From positions 682,001 through 746,000 of the forward strand of contig JACKCM010000003.1 of the NCBI GenBank assembly GCA_020634035.1: DNA of 64,000 nucleotides, written 5' to 3'. How positions within the stretch are numbered: position 1 is the first letter of the stretch; each line of letters opens with the position of its first letter. Shown here piece by piece: positions 53,792 to 62,255 of the stretch. Source of the stretch: Candidatus Obscuribacterales bacterium. Lineage in GTDB: Bacteria; Cyanobacteriota; Vampirovibrionia; Obscuribacterales; Obscuribacteraceae. A model generated the notes under the pieces. The model saw nothing but the letters and a program-made list of their open reading frames with translations, did no database searches and was not told where the DNA came from. The position numbers and the translations under genes are program-made.

Positions 53792-54862
53792 ATGTCAGAC
53801 CCGATCATCATATTCTCTTCCTTTCTGACAGCAATCGCCGGCAATCTTCTTGTCGGCGCAGCTTTACTATGCGCTGTTTTCAACTGGCTGGGGCGACATG
53901 ACCGAGATTCAACGGCAGCCGCCTTTCAGAGACGACTCTATCGTGCTCTGCCATCTCTCTCTTTCTTCTGGCTAAGCCAGGCAGCATTGCATCTACTCTC
54001 TGTCGCTATTCTTTTTCCGGCGATATACTCCGGCTTCGAGACCAACCCTCTAGTATTAGGTGCAGCCGCCACCGTCGCCCTGGGCGCTTTTGCTATGCAG
54101 CAGTTATATCTTTCGAAAGAGAAAAAATCGTCTTCGACAAAAACAGATAAAGCGACCCTTCTGCTTCTTTTAATCGGCATTCTAGTAAGCGCCGGCACCA
54201 CCTGGTTTCAAGAAAACTACCAACTCTTTCTCATGGACCACGGCTTCGCCAGGGTCGCCTCTTCAATTACCCAGGGGCTCCTTACCTTTCCGACCAATTA
54301 CTACAGCCAGTCTGCATTTCTGCACTATTCAGTGGCCTCAATAGCCATGGCCGGTCTTGCTCTAGCCCTCGGTCTCTATGAAAGCAGCAAAGAAGACGAA
54401 GACCCCCCTCTAGAAATAAAACGCATCAAAAGCGGTGCCTGGATATTTCTTGCCGCGACCATCTTTCAAGCCCCCGTAGGCGGCTTCTACTACAACATGC
54501 TTCCTGCCGAGATGATGGCCCGAATCGCCGGCTCTGACCAGGCAGTATCTACCATATTTGGAATCTCTCTATTGCTCATGACCATCGCAATCGGCTGCAT
54601 CGCCAGGGCGGCCTTCACCGCAAGTCGCTTCAGCCTCAAAGCAGGCAGCCTCGCCGCCGTCGGCACCGTCCTATGCATGATGGCAAGCCGCCATCAGATG
54701 CGCACCATGACCCTGGAAGCTTGTTTAAATGTCGATGCTCTCACTGACTTAACAAGCACCGAGACCACTCTTGCAATCATTGTTCTTTTGCTTGCCGTCA
54801 CCAGCTGGCTGTTTTACTTGAAACAGCGCCTATTTGACCTCGGTGGCAGGAGCGGTAGTTAA
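53792..54862 (+). CDS. Polytopic membrane protein, unknown
   Basis: 356 residues with about eight hydrophobic helices (FLTAIAGNLLVGAALLCAVF, SLSFFWLSQAALHLLSVAILF, VLGAAATVALGAFAM, LLLLLIGILVSAGTTWF, and four more). Conserved-looking features include HDRDSTAAAFQRRLYRALPS in an early loop, and HH/HYSV-type histidines. No family is recognised. The number of helices and the scattered His residues allow a heme or quinone protein, but no ligand pattern is convincing. It is divergent from the diiron operon. Its end overlaps the end of the following minus-strand gene by 33 bases. Confidence 0.7.
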   Translation: MSDPIIIFSSFLTAIAGNLLVGAALLCAVFNWLGRHDRDSTAAAFQRRLYRALPSLSFFWLSQAALHLLSVAILFPAIYSGFETNPLVLGAAATVALGAFAMQQLYLSKEKKSSSTKTDKATLLLLLIGILVSAGTTWFQENYQLFLMDHGFARVASSITQGLLTFPTNYYSQSAFLHYSVASIAMAGLALALGLYESSKEDEDPPLEIKRIKSGAWIFLAATIFQAPVGGFYYNMLPAEMMARIAGSDQAVSTIFGISLLLMTIAIGCIARAAFTASRFSLKAGSLAAVGTVLCMMASRHQMRTMTLEACLNVDALTDLTSTETTLAIIVLLLAVTSWLFYLKQRLFDLGGRSGS

Positions 54863-55249
54863 ATTGCGAGGCATCCGCCGCCAGTTCATACCTGATTTAT
54901 CCGGATAGGGCACCGGCAGCTCTATCTCGGACTTACTCAATTCGTCAGGATTGACATGCACCGCCACATCCTGACCTACTGTCAGCAGATTCGCTTTGCG
55001 CTCACTGAGACGCTGACGGAGCTTACACTTCTCTCCTTTGTATTCGAACTGCACCAGAGCCTGGTAATCGAAAGTATTGGCCACGCTCGGAGTCTCTTCT
55101 GTAAGAGCCTTCAACTCAAGCACGCGCCCTTCAGCCTGGCCCCAGCCCTGGTATTTGCTCTGAGTTTCATCAGCCCTGGAGCAACCAGAAAGCACGCCGA
55201 CCATAAGGACAACCGCAGCAAGAGAACGAAAAGACAGACGACTTTTCAT
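54830..55249 (-). CDS. Lipoprotein with DUF3592-like domain
   Basis: 139 residues. The lipobox LSGC (Cys23) ends a classical lipoprotein signal. The mature part (AEGRVLELKALTEETPS...FDYQALVQFEYKGEKCKLRQRLSERKANLLTVGQDVAVHVNPDEL) follows the DUF3592 pattern of a small beta-barrel domain after a short linker. The role is unknown. It shares strand and closeness (12 bases) with the next membrane gene and is probably co-transcribed with it. The two coding ends overlap with the polytopic gene at 53792-54862. Confidence 0.75.
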   Translation of the reverse strand: MKSRLSFRSLAAVVLMVGVLSGCSRADETQSKYQGWGQAEGRVLELKALTEETPSVANTFDYQALVQFEYKGEKCKLRQRLSERKANLLTVGQDVAVHVNPDELSKSEIELPVPYPDKSGMNWRRMPRNLTTAPATEVK

Positions 55250-55260
55250 GATCTCTTCGA

Positions 55261-55719
55261 TTACTCCTCGTCAAAGTTGTAGTTAGGATAAAAGACCAGC
55301 TTTATCCCCACCAGCGCCATTATTACTGTAACCGCTTCGACATAGCTGTCTTCTTTGCCCGCCAGATATGGCAGCGCCAGACAGGCAGCGACGCAGATTG
55401 CCGCAAGCATGAAATACTCTTTTTTATAGTTCGCCAGGCGGGACTCAGATTTGCCCCGATAAAGGGGATAAAAGAGCATGAACAGACAGTAGCCGGCAAC
55501 AATGAAAATCGACCAGTCCCCTGCATTGACGGCAAAGACCGAAAACAAAGTAGCGACCACTGCACATATAGACAGGATAAGAGCGGGTTGCATCTCTGCG
55601 GGATAGCCGACCTGCTCACTCTCCTGGTTCGTTTTATCTTGTGACTCTTCTGACTGAGCAGTAGAATCGGTGCTTTTAATAGGGTGACTTTCAGAAACGG
55701 TCATATCTAATGGGCTCAT
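55261..55719 (-). CDS. Four-helix membrane protein, unknown
   Basis: 152 residues. A Ser/Thr/Glu-rich cytosolic lead of about 45 residues is followed by four hydrophobic helices (ALILSICAVVATLFSVFAV, WSIFIVAGYCLFMLFYPLY, YFMLAAICVAACLALPYLAG, EAVTVIMALVGIKLVFY), with a short acidic tail. GAAGGA lies about eight bases before the ATG. No family recognised. It is directly upstream of the DUF3592-like lipoprotein gene. The 400 bases on its other side (55720-56120) have no credible gene; see the findings for a possible fold. Confidence 0.68.
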   Translation of the reverse strand: MSPLDMTVSESHPIKSTDSTAQSEESQDKTNQESEQVGYPAEMQPALILSICAVVATLFSVFAVNAGDWSIFIVAGYCLFMLFYPLYRGKSESRLANYKKEYFMLAAICVAACLALPYLAGKEDSYVEAVTVIMALVGIKLVFYPNYNFDEE

Positions 55720-56120
55720 GGGCGAAATCCTTCAAAACTGCCTCCTGCAAGGAGGTGGATGTCTCTATTCATTGCCCTGGTAAGTTGCTGAATAAAACTC
55801 TTTAGAGTATTTGTGGGTCAAACCGACCCTACCGAAAATGCAAGTGAAACGGCGGAGTCGGTCCGGAACAAATTCGACTAAATCGAATGAACGCTACAAA
55901 GCCCATAATAAGGGCTGCGCGGTCTTTTGCTTCCTCCTCTGTAAGGGTCAGAAAATAATTTACTCGACGATCCCATTCTATTATCGAGGATCGGACCGAA
56001 CATCATCCTTTGGCATGAGAAACTTTTTGTAACCACGCTCCAGGAAGCAAAGGCCGGGGTATCCTGGATCCAATCAGTGTTTTACTGGCTTGAAAAACTG
56101 GAGACCGCATCGAATTAAAC

Positions 56121-57074
56121 ATGCTCAGCAGCGAAGAGATTTTCGAAAGGCTATTCGCCTGTCCGCATCCCCGGATGTGCCGTCAATACTTTCAAAGCAT
56201 CCCCCGGGAAGACTTGCTGAATGTAATCGGATTGCACATTCTCTCCAAGAGCGTACTGGACGATAACAAAGAGCCGGATGCGGTCATTGAAGCCCTGCCC
56301 GAACCAGCAAGAAAGGCCTATCTTATTCAGGTTATCGACCTCTACGCCGGCACCGACGGAATAGAAGCCTTCCTGCATTACCGCAGAAAAGACTGGAAAC
56401 AGACTGCCGAAGCATTAAAAGCGATTGCAAGAAAAGACCACCACGACCTTTTTGTAAGTATCTCTCTGGAATACTGTCGGCTGCACCCGGAAGGACGGAG
56501 GATGCTCGACCGCGGTAATAAAATAGAAGAGGTGATTCAAACAGACTTCGATACCCTGTGGATGGATCCTGAATCCGAATCCGAATCCGATAATGCCTGC
56601 TGCGAATTTCCAGAGCACTGGAACGAAAAGTGGTATGCCGCCGCGGACGAGATTCTCGAACTGACAAGAGACTATGTCATCCAAAACGAAGAGGCTTTCA
56701 TAGACAGTCCGGAAGAACTCGCCATCTCTGACTGGCTGGGTGAGCCCAAAACCTATTTCGATTCCACAGAAGTGCACTGGCGCTGCATGGATCTGCTTCA
56801 ATCAGTTGACCGACAGACAGAGGAGCTTGACCGGGAATCCGAAATCAAGCGACTTCTCGAACTGGCTGAAGAGTATATAAAAGGTGAAAACAACCGCGAA
56901 GCGGAAGCGGTTTTGTTGACCGCCAACGGATACTGTTCCGGGCTCTTTGATATGGCAAGCAACAAGGTCTATCACGATATGCTTTCTCTTTACGCTGAGC
57001 TTTTAAAAAATTCCGGTCGCCACCACTCTGCAGCAGCCGTCCGGCATCGACTGGCACTCTGCCGCGGAGACTAA
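56121..57074 (+). CDS. DUF4375-like protein
   Basis: 317 residues, acidic, soluble. The stretch LYAGTDGIEAFLHYRRKDWKQTAEALKAIARKDHHDLFVSI follows the pattern of DUF4375 (DMP19-like) proteins, in which a helix is followed by A.ALKAIGA. An acidic Glu/Ser linker around residues 150-158 and a C-terminal TPR-like helical segment (EEYIKGENNREAEAVLLTANGYC, MLSLYAELLKNSGRHHSAAAVRHRL) follow. It is not an enzyme by any motif I see. Ribosome site is weak. Its stop TAA is eight bases from the terminator of the convergent gene. Confidence 0.62.
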   Translation: MLSSEEIFERLFACPHPRMCRQYFQSIPREDLLNVIGLHILSKSVLDDNKEPDAVIEALPEPARKAYLIQVIDLYAGTDGIEAFLHYRRKDWKQTAEALKAIARKDHHDLFVSISLEYCRLHPEGRRMLDRGNKIEEVIQTDFDTLWMDPESESESDNACCEFPEHWNEKWYAAADEILELTRDYVIQNEEAFIDSPEELAISDWLGEPKTYFDSTEVHWRCMDLLQSVDRQTEELDRESEIKRLLELAEEYIKGENNREAEAVLLTANGYCSGLFDMASNKVYHDMLSLYAELLKNSGRHHSAAAVRHRLALCRGD

Positions 57075-57081
57075 AAAACAA

Positions 57082-57106
57082 CCGACGCCCCTTTTGAAGG
57101 CGTCGG
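57082..57106 (-). terminator. Rho-independent terminator
   Basis: A perfect eight-base stem CCGACGCC/GGCGTCGG with a nine-base loop. Read on the minus strand it is followed by a TTGTTTTTT run and lies after the low-complexity secreted gene at 57155. On the plus strand there is no T-run. Confidence 0.82.
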
Positions 57107-57154
57107 CTGTCGGTTCACTGCGTTGCATCGGGAATGGGCAAAAAAACCTGAAAA

Positions 57155-57643
57155 TTAGAACAAGCCATTGACCAGGCTATTGAGACCGCCGGTGTTCTGA
57201 ACACCATACACAGGATGGTAGGCACCGTGACCGGGATGGTTGTAACCATGCACCGGATGGCCGCCGCCCACGAATCTAGTGTTGCCGTATCCGTTTCCGG
57301 GTCCTAACAAACCCTGGACCAGACCGTTGTTGTTGCCTCTCCAGTAAGAACTGGTTGGAATAATGGAGTTGTTGAAAGAACGATTATATCTGCGTCGACC
57401 ATTGTTGTTAGAGGTCCAGCAGTTGTTGCCGACACCGTTATTCCAGTTGTTGTGTCGGTTGTGTTTTTTCCAATTTTTGCGATGGTTTTTACCACGCTTA
57501 TAGTTATAGTTGTAATTGTTCGAATAAACACCGCGCCAGTTTTTGTGATGTTTACCCTTACTTGCTTCGGCTGGCTGCTGTCCAACGAGAATAAAAGCTC
57601 CCGCCAATAGAGCAACCAGGAATCCTGTCGTCTTCTTATTCAC
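57155..57643 (-). CDS. Secreted Asn/Gly/His/Tyr-rich protein
   Basis: 162 residues from a GTG at 57643 with AAGGGG seven bases upstream. A signal peptide (VNKKTTGFLVALLAGAFILV...AEA) is followed by a basic Lys/His/Asn/Tyr region (KNHRKNWKKHNRHNNW) and a Gly/His/Pro/Tyr tail (GGGHPVHGYNHPGHGAYHP). No folded domain. The composition resembles secreted basic low-complexity proteins such as the one at 43807; both could bind acidic polymers or metals. An ATG at 57754 would extend it by 37 residues that do not look like protein. Terminator follows. Confidence 0.7.
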   Translation of the reverse strand: MNKKTTGFLVALLAGAFILVGQQPAEASKGKHHKNWRGVYSNNYNYNYKRGKNHRKNWKKHNRHNNWNNGVGNNCWTSNNNGRRRYNRSFNNSIIPTSSYWRGNNNGLVQGLLGPGNGYGNTRFVGGGHPVHGYNHPGHGAYHPVYGVQNTGGLNSLVNGLF

Positions 57644-57921
57644 AATATCACCCCTTTGAATCCTTATTACTTGTTTGGCGTTCAATTCGGTCAGATTGTC
57701 TAAAACACCCACAATTTGGCACACATAACGACAAGACGCCCGGGTCCGAAACATGTTCCCGGACTTTCCAATTTTTTTTGATTAGACGACGATCACATTC
57801 CGCCGGTTCCCAAGAAGAGAATACGGCGCACAAGAGCTTTTCTTGCGCACCGTATACAATACCACTTGCTGCGGCTACAGTTTGACAGGGATTCTAAAAA
57901 TCCGCTTTGGGGTCGAGAACC

Positions 57922-58191
57922 TTACTCTTCTGTCAGAACCGAGCGCAGATCAGATATAAGTGCTTCCAGCTCTTCGCGGTCAGAGTTGAGGTCATCGGAA
58001 TCGGACACGATGCTCTCGATGTCTCCCATCAGGATAGCGACACTATCGTGCAGACAGACATCCTCTTCCAGGCAGGCACATTCGCCATCCAGGGTATTCA
58101 TAGCCAGATTATTCTCCACATCCATATTTACAGCTACAGCAGCGGCCATGTTCACGGCGGCACCGACTCCAGGCATCATATGTACATTCAT
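57922..58191 (-). CDS. Small acidic Cys-containing protein, unknown
   Basis: 89 residues from the ATG at 58191. GGAGG lies eight bases upstream, one of the strongest ribosome sites in the window. The N-terminal part is Met/Val/Ala-rich (MPGVGAAVNMAAAVAVNMD), then a CACLEEDVC cluster and an acidic helical tail (DIESIVSDSDDLNSDREELEALISDL). It could be a small metal- or redox-binding protein or an export substrate. No family recognised. A longer in-frame start at 58344 is less likely. It has a 5' leader with two inverted repeats (see findings). Confidence 0.6.
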   Translation of the reverse strand: MNVHMMPGVGAAVNMAAAVAVNMDVENNLAMNTLDGECACLEEDVCLHDSVAILMGDIESIVSDSDDLNSDREELEALISDLRSVLTEE

Positions 58192-58687
58192 GTCACTCAC
58201 CTCCAGGGGGTTCACTACTCCGAATTTTTGAAATGAGGTCTCCTGCCACGGGTTAACACCCGTAGCGGTTCCTTTTCCAACCGGCTCGAGCCGGAGAAAC
58301 AGTCGAACCAAAGCGCTCGCAAGAGTGAGAACTATATGTCCCACGCGCTGACCCTGCGGTTCGATTTATATACGAGAGCGAGTGTATACCATATGCCAAG
58401 AAGGGCAAGGCCCAGCCACACTCAAAAAGAGCAAAAGCCTGCAATATCTAGGATCTCGGGCTCTTGAATTTCTGCTAAGCGGTCTGATAACGGGCAGAGC
58501 TGTATGAGACATTCGCTCAAAAAACCCAGAGACAGGGAGTTTTAGCCTGCAAATCCGTCCTGAGCAGAAGACTATATCAGCCATATTAGCCCCCTGTAAT
58601 CAGAGAGCACATATATGGTAATTGTGACGAACTTGTGATCGCAGGGATGATAAGATATATGCATCAAGAGTCTACAAGGATCAGATC
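58192..58687. other. 496-base region without a gene
   Basis: It holds the leader of the small acidic gene (minus) and the upstream region of the carbonic anhydrase (plus). Seen in it are a 14-base palindrome CCGGCTCGAGCCGG (58281-58294), the inverted repeat ACGGGT-TAAC-ACCCGT (58248-58263), and a TATAAA-like minus-strand -10 near 58370. Small frames on the minus strand (58253-58444, 58366-58584) have no ribosome site and no protein-like composition. Confidence 0.5.
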
Positions 58688-59368
58688 ATGAAAAAGTTGG
58701 TAAAAGGACTGCATCAATTCAGAACCGAGGCTTTTCTCTCCCAACAAGCGCTCTTTGAAAGATTGACCCATGGGCAATCTCCAGATGCTCTTTTCATTAC
58801 CTGTTCAGACTCGCGTATCAACCCGAACCTGATAACCCAGACCGACCCCGGCGATCTGTTTTTGATTCGTAACGCCGGCAATATCGTCCCGGCTCACGGC
58901 ACGACAGTTTGCGGTGAGATCGCCACCATCGAGTATGCGGTCTGCGAACTGAAGGTTAAAGACATCATTATATGTGGTCACACTTTATGCGGAGCCATCA
59001 AAGGGCTGCTCTCCGATAGTCCGATGGATCATATGCCCACTCTGGTGAAATGGCTGGACTATGCAGCGACCACCAAAAGATTGATCCAGGACATTTATGC
59101 AAAAGAGATTGATGATGAAGAGACCCTCTTGAACATCGCCACCCAGGAAAACGTTCTGGTTCAGCTAGAGCACCTGCGCACACTACCTGTAGTGGCATCA
59201 GCCCTTACCCGGGGTGAACTCAATCTCCATGGCTGGATTTACAAGATCCAGACAGGAGAGGTCTTCGCCTATAATCCGGATCTCGGACAATACGACCGCC
59301 TGTCCGAAGTCTCCAATCCGGAAGGCGCCAAAGGTCGCTTCCGTCTCTCTGAATCTGCATCGATCTAG
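58688..59368 (+). CDS. Beta-class carbonic anhydrase
   Basis: 226 residues. Zinc ligands and active-site pair are in place: C39-x-D41-x-R43 (CSDSRINP) and H98-x2-C101 (GHTLCGA), with LIRNAGNIVP between them. It interconverts CO2 and bicarbonate and is expected in the cytosol. Length and motifs fit beta carbonic anhydrases of bacteria and cyanobacteria. AAGGA lies seven bases before the ATG. It is followed 14 bases later by a small gene of unknown role, probably co-transcribed. Confidence 0.95.
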   Translation: MKKLVKGLHQFRTEAFLSQQALFERLTHGQSPDALFITCSDSRINPNLITQTDPGDLFLIRNAGNIVPAHGTTVCGEIATIEYAVCELKVKDIIICGHTLCGAIKGLLSDSPMDHMPTLVKWLDYAATTKRLIQDIYAKEIDDEETLLNIATQENVLVQLEHLRTLPVVASALTRGELNLHGWIYKIQTGEVFAYNPDLGQYDRLSEVSNPEGAKGRFRLSESASI

Positions 59369-59382
59369 CATCAAATAAAACT

Positions 59383-59883
59383 GTGCCGGACAAAGAAAAT
59401 CTTGATCTAGTAAGCGACACCATGGAGATAATCCGCAAAGCTGCGGATGTCTTCAGACACTATCGCGGGCCGCTTCCTGACGAAGTGGTGCTTGCCGACG
59501 ATTATATATTGACCGAGAAAAGCTCCTGGGACGAGCTGGTCACAGCTTATCGCATGTGGGATCTGGGCGGCTGGCATGCCGAAGCCAAAGAATTGAAAGC
59601 TCTTTCTACCTGGGCTTGCAAAACTGTCCCGGCGAATTCTGCCGTCGGCAGATTCATTCGCGGCGCAATCGACGAAGAAGAGATGGTCACTCAAGTAGCC
59701 CTTCCTGTCTCGGCGCCCCTGGAAGACAGACGCCTTACCATTCTAGAAGTCATTCTTCGTCATGCTGCCAGTGGAGAAGAGTGGAAAGAGAGCCTTGCCG
59801 GACTTATGGTAGCCAATGAGATAACCCCGGAACAAGTCGAAGAAGAGCTGCTCCGAAGAGCCGCCGGTAAAGAATTTTTCTAG
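59383..59883 (+). CDS. Unknown helical protein, possibly DUF6931-like
   Basis: 166 residues from a GTG at 59383; a Met at 59422 (MEIIRKAADVF) is an alternative. All helical: WDELVTAYRMWDLGGWHAEAKELKALSTWACKTVP matches the kind of pattern found in DUF6931 proteins (type VI secretion neighbours), but I am not sure. No T6SS gene is in the window. It is 14 bases downstream of the carbonic anhydrase and its stop is five bases from the convergent gene end. Function unknown. Confidence 0.6.
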   Translation: MPDKENLDLVSDTMEIIRKAADVFRHYRGPLPDEVVLADDYILTEKSSWDELVTAYRMWDLGGWHAEAKELKALSTWACKTVPANSAVGRFIRGAIDEEEMVTQVALPVSAPLEDRRLTILEVILRHAASGEEWKESLAGLMVANEITPEQVEEELLRRAAGKEFF

Positions 59884-59888
59884 TAGAT

Positions 59889-60281
59889 CTAAGTATTTGA
59901 CAAAGTGGCAATATAGCTTCGCCAGCCACCATACTCGGTGATCTCTTTTCCCTTCTCACAAAGAAAAGACTCGCCCAGTACTCCGAGAACCTCGTCACCA
60001 GAGTCAAGCATGATCTTGCCGACACAAAGTCCGGCAGGTTCTTTGCGCAAAACCGATGCCAGGCCGTCAGCAGAGATTTCATATATTTCCAGGGCGACGG
60101 ACACCCCGCCAGCTTCCACCCGCATCATAGCCGGATGCCGATCGCCTATCGACCAGAGCCGGTAGCAGGGTGCGGTCTTTGCCTCTTCGATAAACTCCGC
60201 CCCCACCTCCAGCATATTCGGATGCAGTTCAAGACCGCGCATAAGTGTTCCATTGACTGCCAGCCTGAGATTGCCGCTCAA
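59889..60281 (-). CDS. Gamma-glutamylcyclotransferase-fold protein, allophanate hydrolase C-terminal type
   Basis: 130 residues matching the small domain found at the C-terminus of allophanate hydrolase and as free proteins: LAVNGTLMRGLELHPNMLEVGA, YRLWSIGDRHPAMMRV, VALEIYEIS, ILDSGDEVLGVLGES and the ending EITEYGGWRSYIA. In the full enzyme this domain handles N-carboxyurea-type intermediates. A stand-alone copy has no proven reaction. No amidase domain or urea carboxylase is nearby. It starts six bases from the SAF-domain gene end on the same strand, so the two are probably co-translated. Confidence 0.82.
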   Translation of the reverse strand: MSGNLRLAVNGTLMRGLELHPNMLEVGAEFIEEAKTAPCYRLWSIGDRHPAMMRVEAGGVSVALEIYEISADGLASVLRKEPAGLCVGKIMLDSGDEVLGVLGESFLCEKGKEITEYGGWRSYIATLSNT

Positions 60282-60286
60282 TGTGA

Positions 60287-60718
60287 TTACCTCATATCTT
60301 CATCTGTGTCGAAACAATCATTCTCCGACAACCATGTTCCAACAGGCAAGTCCCTGGCAGCCCTTCGTCCCAAAACCATATAAGAGGCATAAGCATAGCC
60401 GGCGGCAAGATAGTCTTCATTGGCGGAAGAAACCGAGACTTCTTCCACCGAATCTCTATCGAATTGCTCACCTTTTTTAATTGGCCGGAGGGTCTTCACT
60501 ATATTTCTAGAGACTGTCACCTTAGGAACTATGCGGCCGATATGACAATCAGTCACAGTCGCAATTTTTGAAGGCATTCCCTTTCGAAACTGCATTGGCC
60601 AGCAGAACACAGCTCCAGCCATAAAAAGTACGACAATGATAGCTAATGCTGCTCTGGTCATAAAAGAGCCCGTACTTGCTGAGGGAAAACCGATTCCAGC
60701 CGAATCTACTATCTCCAA
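60287..60718 (-). CDS. Membrane-anchored SAF-domain protein
   Basis: 143 residues. One hydrophobic helix near residues 20-42 (MTRAALAIIVVLFMAGAVFCW) is followed by a SAF domain (about 75-138: VKTLRPIKKGEQFDRDSVEEVSVSS...YMVLGRRAARDLPVGTWLSENDC). The SAF fold occurs in CpaB/FlgA pilus and flagellar chaperones and in sialic acid synthases. The membrane helix and size suggest a CpaB- or FlgA-like role, but no pilus genes are nearby. The start may be the second Met (60661). Confidence 0.8.
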   Translation of the reverse strand: MEIVDSAGIGFPSASTGSFMTRAALAIIVVLFMAGAVFCWPMQFRKGMPSKIATVTDCHIGRIVPKVTVSRNIVKTLRPIKKGEQFDRDSVEEVSVSSANEDYLAAGYAYASYMVLGRRAARDLPVGTWLSENDCFDTDEDMR

Positions 60719-60810
60719 TCTAGCAGAGAATCTCGGTCTCTAGCGGCCTTGAGAACGCCTTCTTACCGAGCCCTTCCGCTCTTTTTACTCAGACAATCTA
60801 CATTGCTGCG

Positions 60811-61341
60811 CTATTTGGATTTTTTCTCGCGGGACTTCCAATCTAAAGAGCGCAAGAGAGCTCTCTCGTCGGCGCTCAGCGCCTTTGGATCTCTTGCCGC
60901 CAGACTGAGAACAGAATCGAGATCTTTCACCGAAATACCGTTTTCAAAAAATAGCTGGTCGTCACTTCTGCCTGCTACGGTCTGATTATTGGTAGCGATA
61001 TCATTGCTCATCTTCCATGCCGGCGAGCCGTTCTCGAACTTATTGCGCCAGTAAAGAGCTTCGTCCTTCTCCACATAACCGTTGCTGTTGCGGTCAAAGG
61101 TCGGGAAGTTGTCTTTTACAAAAAGCGCGGCATTGCTGTCGCCGGATTTATCCGTAGAGAAAGGCACACAGGTTTTGCCGTCACAGACCACCACCAGCCC
61201 CTCGGGCGGCTTCGAAGCTTCCGGTTGAGCCGGTTTCGGCTTGCCGTTGACCTCTGCCAAAAAGGCGTTTCCGGCAGCGTTGCTGGCGGCGCTTCTGGCG
61301 TTGGAGGCTGTGTTATCGGCTACAACTATGACATCGTCCAT
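60811..61341 (-). CDS. EF-hand calcium-binding protein
   Basis: 176 residues. A single canonical EF-hand loop (D83-R-N-S-N-G-Y-V-E-K-D-E94) has Asp at loop positions 1 and 11, Asn at 3 and 5, and Glu at 12, with flanking helices. The N-terminus is Ala/Ser/Asn-rich with no signal peptide, followed by a short domain with a CDGKTC pair. The rest is helical and basic at the end. It probably binds Ca2+; partner and role unknown. It is on the minus strand between two unrelated genes and looks like a single-gene unit. Confidence 0.75.
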   Translation of the reverse strand: MDDVIVVADNTASNARSAASNAAGNAFLAEVNGKPKPAQPEASKPPEGLVVVCDGKTCVPFSTDKSGDSNAALFVKDNFPTFDRNSNGYVEKDEALYWRNKFENGSPAWKMSNDIATNNQTVAGRSDDQLFFENGISVKDLDSVLSLAARDPKALSADERALLRSLDWKSREKKSK

Positions 61342-61459
61342 GAAAAACTCTCTTCGGTAACGTAAGGAAAGGATTGAACTGCGTGTCTATACACGCCCCA
61401 ACCAGAAATTTGCCATAACCCGGCAGATTTAATCTAAGAGACTTTGAGACTTTTCGAGC

Positions 61460-62071
61460 TCAGCCCTGATTGCCTTCGGCTTCCAGCTCTTTCTCCAGGC
61501 GCTTCAGAGAGATTTTTACATCCTCATCGTTAACGGCATCGGGATTGTCTAAAAGCACCTGCGAATGCCCCGAATCTGCCGCCTGGTTGCTTCTAAAAGA
61601 ATCCGCAGCTCTGTCGGGCTCAAAGGAAGGAAAGCGGTAGACCAGCTCTCCCTGGTCGCTTACATCTACCTGGCAGACCCCGGTCATAGCCAGGCGCTCG
61701 AAGGCTTTTTTCGTGACTGAAATCGACAAGCCGCAATCGACAGAAACCTCTGCTACTGTTACCTCTCCGCGGTTCGACTTGGCGAGATTCAAAATGAGCT
61801 GCTCCTGCTGAAGCTCCGCAACTGCGCCTTTGTCTTTCCAGCGCGAGCGCAGATAAAAGGCGCAGGCGGCGAATACGCCTCCGCACAAAATAATGCAAGC
61901 CGCCTGGGTGCCGGGCCCACGCCGAAGATGTCCGGTAAAAGCATCGACCACGAAGGAGACGAACAAACAAGAGCTCAATATCGCCATGAGAAGCACGAAT
62001 TTCTCATAAACCAAGGCTGCGGCGCTGGCGAAACCACTTTTCTTCTTCAAATCTGACCTTTTCTCTGCCAT
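61460..62071 (-). CDS. Two-helix membrane protein with winged-helix-like cytosolic domain
   Basis: 203 residues from the ATG at 62071 (an upstream TTG at 62095 would add eight). Two hydrophobic helices (FVLLMAILSSCLFVSFVVDAF and AACIILCGGVFAACAFYL) precede a domain that reads like a small winged helix (EEQLILNLAKSNRGEVTVAEVSVDCGLSISVTKKAFERLAMTGVCQVDV...YRFPSF). The acidic tail is disordered. Such layouts resemble membrane-anchored regulators, but the DNA-binding reading is inference from the pattern only. No near partner. Confidence 0.7.
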   Translation of the reverse strand: MAEKRSDLKKKSGFASAAALVYEKFVLLMAILSSCLFVSFVVDAFTGHLRRGPGTQAACIILCGGVFAACAFYLRSRWKDKGAVAELQQEQLILNLAKSNRGEVTVAEVSVDCGLSISVTKKAFERLAMTGVCQVDVSDQGELVYRFPSFEPDRAADSFRSNQAADSGHSQVLLDNPDAVNDEDVKISLKRLEKELEAEGNQG

Positions 62072-62255
62072 TTTTATAACGCGATAACTCGACAACTCTT
62101 TAACGCTCGAAAGACTTTCATTATAGACGTTAGACCCAGGTTGAAAAAGAAAACCAGGGCGAATGTACGTCTCGCGACCGGGCTATCAAGCCTGGATTTT
62201 AGAATTCAAATAACAGACAATAGCCTGTCGTGAAGTTCAGCCGGAGAAATAATAG

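Noticed and set aside
55811..56032. 73-codon plus-strand frame
   Set aside because: Rich in Lys/Arg/Ser/Thr and Cys without a domain, weak start region; no support.
58201..58380. Known riboswitch in the leader of the small acidic gene
   Set aside because: I compared the region by eye with cobalamin, TPP and SAM patterns and saw no matching core; only inverted repeats remain.
58253..58584. Two short minus-strand frames
   Set aside because: No ribosome site; overlap the leader of the small acidic gene.
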